DNA of 40,851 nt from Streptomyces purpureus (lineage in GTDB: Bacteria > Actinomycetota > Actinomycetes > Streptomycetales > Streptomycetaceae): positions 1 to 40,851 of the forward strand of contig NZ_BMQQ01000043.1 in NCBI RefSeq assembly GCF_014648195.1, written 5' to 3'. How positions within the stretch are numbered: position 1 is the first letter of the stretch; every line of letters begins with the position of its first letter. Shown piece by piece: positions 39,101 to 40,851 of the stretch. The position numbers were made by a program, and so were the translations under genes. Below the pieces are notes generated by a model. That model saw only the letters and a list, made by a program, of their open reading frames with translations, had not been told where the DNA came from and did not search any database.

Positions 39101-40851
39101 GACGAGATCAGCACGAACGCGTCCAGCGGCCGGTCCGCGAGCAGATCGTCCAGATGCGCCGCACCCAGCACCTTGCCCGCCAGGATCCGCTGCATCTCCT
39201 CCGGCCCGGTCTCCGCGACCGAGCCCGTCTGCCCGACACCCGCCGCGTGCACGACGGCCGTCAGCGGCAGCGCGTCCGGCACGGCGTCCAGCACCGCGGC
39301 GAGCGAGGCCCGGTCGGTCACGTCGCACGCGGCGACCGTCACCTCGGCCCCCGACTCGGCCAGCTCGGCCGCGAGTTCGGCCACACCTTCGGCGGCCGAC
39401 CCACGCCGGCTGGTCAGCACCAGATGCTCGGCGCCCGCACGGGCGAGCCTGCGCGCGATCTGCGCGGCCACCCCGCCCGTACCGCCGGTCACCAGAACCG
39501 TGCCGCGCGGCGCCCACTCGGTGACCGCGCCACGCTGCGGCGCCCGCACCAGACGGCGGACGAAGACGCCCGACGCGCGGACGGCGAGCTGGTCCTCACC
39601 CTCGGCACCGCCTAGGGCCAGCGCCAGGCGCTGCACGGTCCTGCGGTCCAGACCGTCGGAGCCGGGCAGGTCGACCAGACCGCCCCACAGCCGCGGGAAC
39701 TCCAGGGCCGCGGCCACACCGAAGCCCCACACCAGGGCCTGCGCCGGGTCCTCGACCCGGCCGTCCGGGCCCGCACCCACAGCGCCACGGGTCAGCGACC
39801 ACACCGGCCCGGAAGCACCGGCCTCGTCCAGCGCGGGCAGCAGCCGGGCGAGCGCGGCAAGACCCCGCGTCAGCGCCGGGTGCTCCGGGTGCGGCCGGGT
39901 GTCGAACGCGAGCATCGACAGCACACCGCCCCACTCCCCCCGCCCCGACGCCTCGTCCAGCGCGGCCCGCAGACCATCGCCGTACGCCTCCGCGTCCGTA
40001 CCGGCCTCGTACACCACGAACTCGGCGCCCTGCGCCCGCAGCCCGTCCAGGACCGCGGCCGTGCTGGGCCCCTCGGCCAGACCGGCCGGCACGACCGCCA
40101 GCCAGGTTCCGGACAGCGCGGGACCGGTGTCCTTCGACAGCCGCTTCCAGTGGACGCGGTACGACCACGAGTCCAGGGTCTCCCGCAGCCGTTCGCCGCG
40201 CCGCCAGTCGGCGAGGATCGGCAGCGCCGCCCCGAGGGAGGCGCTGTCCCCACTACCGAGCGTCACACCCAGCGCGTCAAGGTCACCGCTCTCGACGACC
40301 TCCCAGAACCGCGACTCGGAGCCGCCGCCGCTGCCGTCGGCCACGGCCGGGGCGGCCGGGGCGTCGAGCCAGTAGCGCTGCCGCTGGAAGGCGTAGGTGG
40401 GCAGGTCGACCGGGCGGGCGCCCGACCCGACGAAGAACGCCGCCCAGTCGAGCGGGACACCCCGCCCGTGCAGCCGGCCGAGTGCCGACACGACGGCCGG
40501 TGCCTCCTCCTGTGCCCGCCGCAGCGACGGTACGAACACCGCGTCGCCGTCGAGGGTTTCGGCGGCCATGGCGGTGAGGACGGCGTCGGGGCCGAGCTCC
40601 AGGTAGGTGGTGACGCCGAGTTCGTCCAGTGCCCGTACCGCGTCGGCGAAGCGGACGGCCTCGCGGACGTGGTCGACCCAGTAGTCGGGGGTGAGGATCT
40701 CGTCCCCGGCGGGCTTGCCGGTGAGGGTGGAGACGATCGGGATATGGGGTGTGGTGAAGGTGAGCCCGGCGACGACCTGGCGGAAGTCGTCGAGCATCGG
40801 GTCCATGAGCGGCGAGTGGAAGGCGTGGGAGACGGTGAGCTGCTTGGCCCG
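33112..40851 (-). CDS. Type I PKS, at least two modules, 5' end beyond the right edge
   Basis: The last 2579 residues of a multimodular synthase; the frame is open to the edge. It begins inside an AT just before HAFH (malonyl-type). A KR follows at about 39510-38950 with GGTGGVAAQ, no LDD motif and the A-type Trp in SSSAGVWGGGGQSSYAAAN, then an ACP (GFDSM, near 38550). The next module has KS (DTACSSS near 37860), AT with GHSVG (near 36540) and HAFH (near 36230; malonyl), and DH with HTIAGTVLLP (near 35600) and LLDSALH. It also has a B-type KR with LDD (near 34155) and GQANYASAN (near 33985), and an ACP with GFDSL (near 33485). The C-terminus ends DDELFDLIDSELGLS, a typical docking tail expected to pair with the PKS starting at 33069. 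Predicted outputs are a secondary alcohol, then a trans alkene. Confidence 0.93.
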   Translation of the reverse strand, partial: RAKQLTVSHAFHSPLMDPMLDDFRQVVAGLTFTTPHIPIVSTLTGKPAGDEILTPDYWVDHVREAVRFADAVRALDELGVTTYLELGPDAVLTAMAAETLDGDAVFVPSLRRAQEEAPAVVSALGRLHGRGVPLDWAAFFVGSGARPVDLPTYAFQRQRYWLDAPAAPAVADGSGGGSESRFWEVVESGDLDALGVTLGSGDSASLGAALPILADWRRGERLRETLDSWSYRVHWKRLSKDTGPALSGTWLAVVPAGLAEGPSTAAVLDGLRAQGAEFVVYEAGTDAEAYGDGLRAALDEASGRGEWGGVLSMLAFDTRPHPEHPALTRGLAALARLLPALDEAGASGPVWSLTRGAVGAGPDGRVEDPAQALVWGFGVAAALEFPRLWGGLVDLPGSDGLDRRTVQRLALALGGAEGEDQLAVRASGVFVRRLVRAPQRGAVTEWAPRGTVLVTGGTGGVAAQIARRLARAGAEHLVLTSRRGSAAEGVAELAAELAESGAEVTVAACDVTDRASLAAVLDAVPDALPLTAVVHAAGVGQTGSVAETGPEEMQRILAGKVLGAAHLDDLLADRPLDAFVLISSSAGVWGGGGQSSYAAANAYLDALALRRRALGRTATSIAWGSWGGAGMGAEDGSAERMRRLGVPPMEPELAATALMRAVGRGETTLSVADVEWSRFAPGYTAARPSALIGELPEVVEALREDDVPAAAAGGGGSFAQKISALPEGRRADAVLEVVREAAGAVLGYANGSAVAPEKTFKELGFDSMTAVELRNRLGASTGVRLSPTLVFDHPTPRRLAEHLLAEAGIGAQSAAPVVAARAVLDDDPIAIVSMAGRFPEGLDSPEALWGLLAEGRDTIADFPTDRGWDIDGLYDPEPGTPGKTYSVKGAFLRGADRFDAAFFGISPREALAMDPQQRVILETAWETFERGGIDITTLRGSRTGVFVGAFHTGYAVGTDNDEVDGYTATGNQPSVLSGRVSYTFGFEGPAVTVDTACSSSLVALHLAAQAVRNGEVDLALAGGVTILASPDGFVEFSRQRGLAMDGRCKAFASGADGTGWSEAAGLLLIERLSDARRNGHQVLAVLRGSAINQDGASNGLTAPNGPAQQRVILQALADAGLAPADVDLVEAHGTGTKLGDPIEAQALIATYGQGRPEGQPLWLGSSKSNMGHSQAAAGVTGIIKVIQAMRHGVLPKTLHVGEPTPHVDWSAGDVELLTEARPWPETGRPRRAGVSSFGVSGTNAHVIIEQPPAEEPVESADETELPVVDWQLAGATEEALRAQAGRLLDFARGRDARAVGRALARRPALDRRAVVVGADRDELLAGLESLAAGTASAQVVTGSPVPGKVAFLFTGQGAQRAGMGRELYAVFPAFADAFDTVCAELDQYLDGSLAEVIETGDGLDDTGWTQPALFAIEVALFRLYESWGVRPDHLAGHSVGEIAAAHVAGVLSLQDAAKLVTARGRLMQALPAGGTMAALNLTENEALALIDGRTDRVSIAAVNGPASVVISGAEEVVLEIVAKVKEQGGRAKQLTVSHAFHSPLMDPMLDDFRQVVAGLTFEAPNVPIVSTLTGKPAGDEILTPDYWVDHVREAVRFADGVRALGELGVTTFLELGPDAVLTAMAAETLDGEGSLTVPALRRGHDEVRAAVLAWGTLHTRGVPTDRAALHAVDAERPDERLLLPTYAFQRERYWLDPAAPSGDVGSVGLGEPDHPLLGAVIVLPDSGGVLASGRLSLATQPWLAEHTIAGTVLLPGTALVELAVRTGDEAGSPHLEEMIVEAPLVIPAKGGVHVQVVASGEDASGRRTVGIWSRADDAAADLPWTRHASGSLTAAGAAAPEADLTVWPPAGAEPAGTDGFYERLAEGGFAFGPLFQGLGRVWTRGEEVFAEVTLDDLGAADRFGIHPGLLDSALHAAAFAPSRAGDERTRLPFAWNGVTLYASGATALRVRIAPAGADGFSVTAADATGAPVAAVRSLVYREVAAEQLGGGAEAAVRDALFRTEWTEVPLGAAAGDPGWSLLAASADPALPVPARVRALTGQVLAAVQEFVEDPAKDGTSLVVTVDAGDPASTAVRGLLRTARLEYPGRIVLVELDGTDASRTALAAAVATGESHLALTGGVATAPRLARNVPVGTEAPLGADSVVLITGGTGSLGALVARHLVSAYGVTRLVLTSRRGRAADGVDGLVAELTELGATDVAVEACDAADRDAVRALLERHPVTAVVHTAGVLDDGSLASLTPERFDTVLTPKADGAWNLHELTVDRELEAFVLFSSVSGTLGNRGQANYASANAFLDGLAALRRAAGLPATSLAWGLWEQVGGMASTLEAGEQRRAARDGMRAIGQAEGLALLDAALRSEEAALVPAKLDLAAYARQQPVPALLQGLVRPARKQAVAAAAEQSAESFADRLAKLDEREREAAVLELVRTEAAIALGHSGADAVQPEQAFKNLGFDSLAAVELRNRLTATTGIRLPATLVFDYPTPLALARQLQEQLAPAAAQGATASEVLAELERLERALAATVLDDGRQSELALRLQTLAAQWGGKAPLGGGDDSGIDLDSASDDELFDLIDSELGLS
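36188..36264. repeat. 77-base exact repeat in AT (copy 1; copy 2 at 40775-40851)
   Basis: Identical to 40775-40851, which runs to the window edge, so the true repeat may be longer. The flanking bases (about 35970-36187 against 40560-40774) are also highly similar. It covers the HAFH specificity motif of the two malonyl ATs of the same protein. Confidence 0.85.
40775..40851. repeat. 77-base exact repeat in AT (copy 2, reaches the edge)
   Basis: See the copy at 36188-36264. Confidence 0.85.

Overview
The base composition, the codon bias (G or C in third positions) and the gene families point to a Streptomyces or close relative. Nothing in the window identifies the species. The window is the left flank plus one end of a biosynthetic gene cluster that I read, by inference, as an ansamycin (AHBA-primed macrolactam) locus. 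The evidence is the combination of a RifF-type amide synthase, RifH- and RifI-like aminoshikimate-pathway enzymes, a Rif-Orf19-type flavin monooxygenase and modular type I PKS genes with no thioesterase.

Layout. Positions 1-6358 look like ordinary Streptomyces chromosome: a minus-strand operon with a BNR/Asp-box propeller protein, a SulP transporter with a beta-carbonic anhydrase, a small exported protein, an unknown protein, and an XRE regulator overlapping a tandem DUF397 gene. Positions 6776-15222 are a regulatory block: a PucR/GAF regulator behind a clear promoter, a transposase-derived protein with a broken DDE triad, a luciferase-like flavin monooxygenase, a FrnE-like thioredoxin-fold protein, and a gamma-butyrolactone module. 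That module has an AfsA-type synthase, two receptor-type TetR regulators, two strong ARE-like operators and one weaker one. Positions 15255-20032 carry a quinone oxidoreductase, an aminoshikimate/aminoquinate-type dehydrogenase, a class II DAHP/aminoDAHP synthase and a 14-TM exporter. Convergent to these is a Tat-exported BBE-type flavin oxidase (20184-21695). The amide synthase (21961-22751) converges on the ring monooxygenase (22826-24436). From 24530 to the right edge are three PKS genes transcribed leftwards.

How the genes work together (inference). The PKS line reads, in synthesis order, [..AT(malonyl)-KR(A type)-ACP]-[KS-AT(malonyl)-DH-KR-ACP] // [KS-AT(malonyl)-DH-KR-ACP] // [KS-AT(methylmalonyl)-ACP], followed by off-loading by the amide synthase. 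Collinearity predicts an ansa-chain end of C1 amide, C2 methyl, C3 ketone, C4=C5, C6=C7 and C9 hydroxyl. The monooxygenase would oxidise the aromatic starter towards a naphthalenic core. The luciferase-like enzyme, the BBE oxidase and the MDR enzyme are candidate late-stage tailoring enzymes. Expression would be gated by a butyrolactone signal through the AfsA/receptor pair. AHBA synthase, the kinase/phosphatase pair, amino-DHQ synthase and dehydratase, and the loading module are not in the window and should lie beyond the right edge or elsewhere.

No tRNA, rRNA, CRISPR array or intact insertion sequence was seen.
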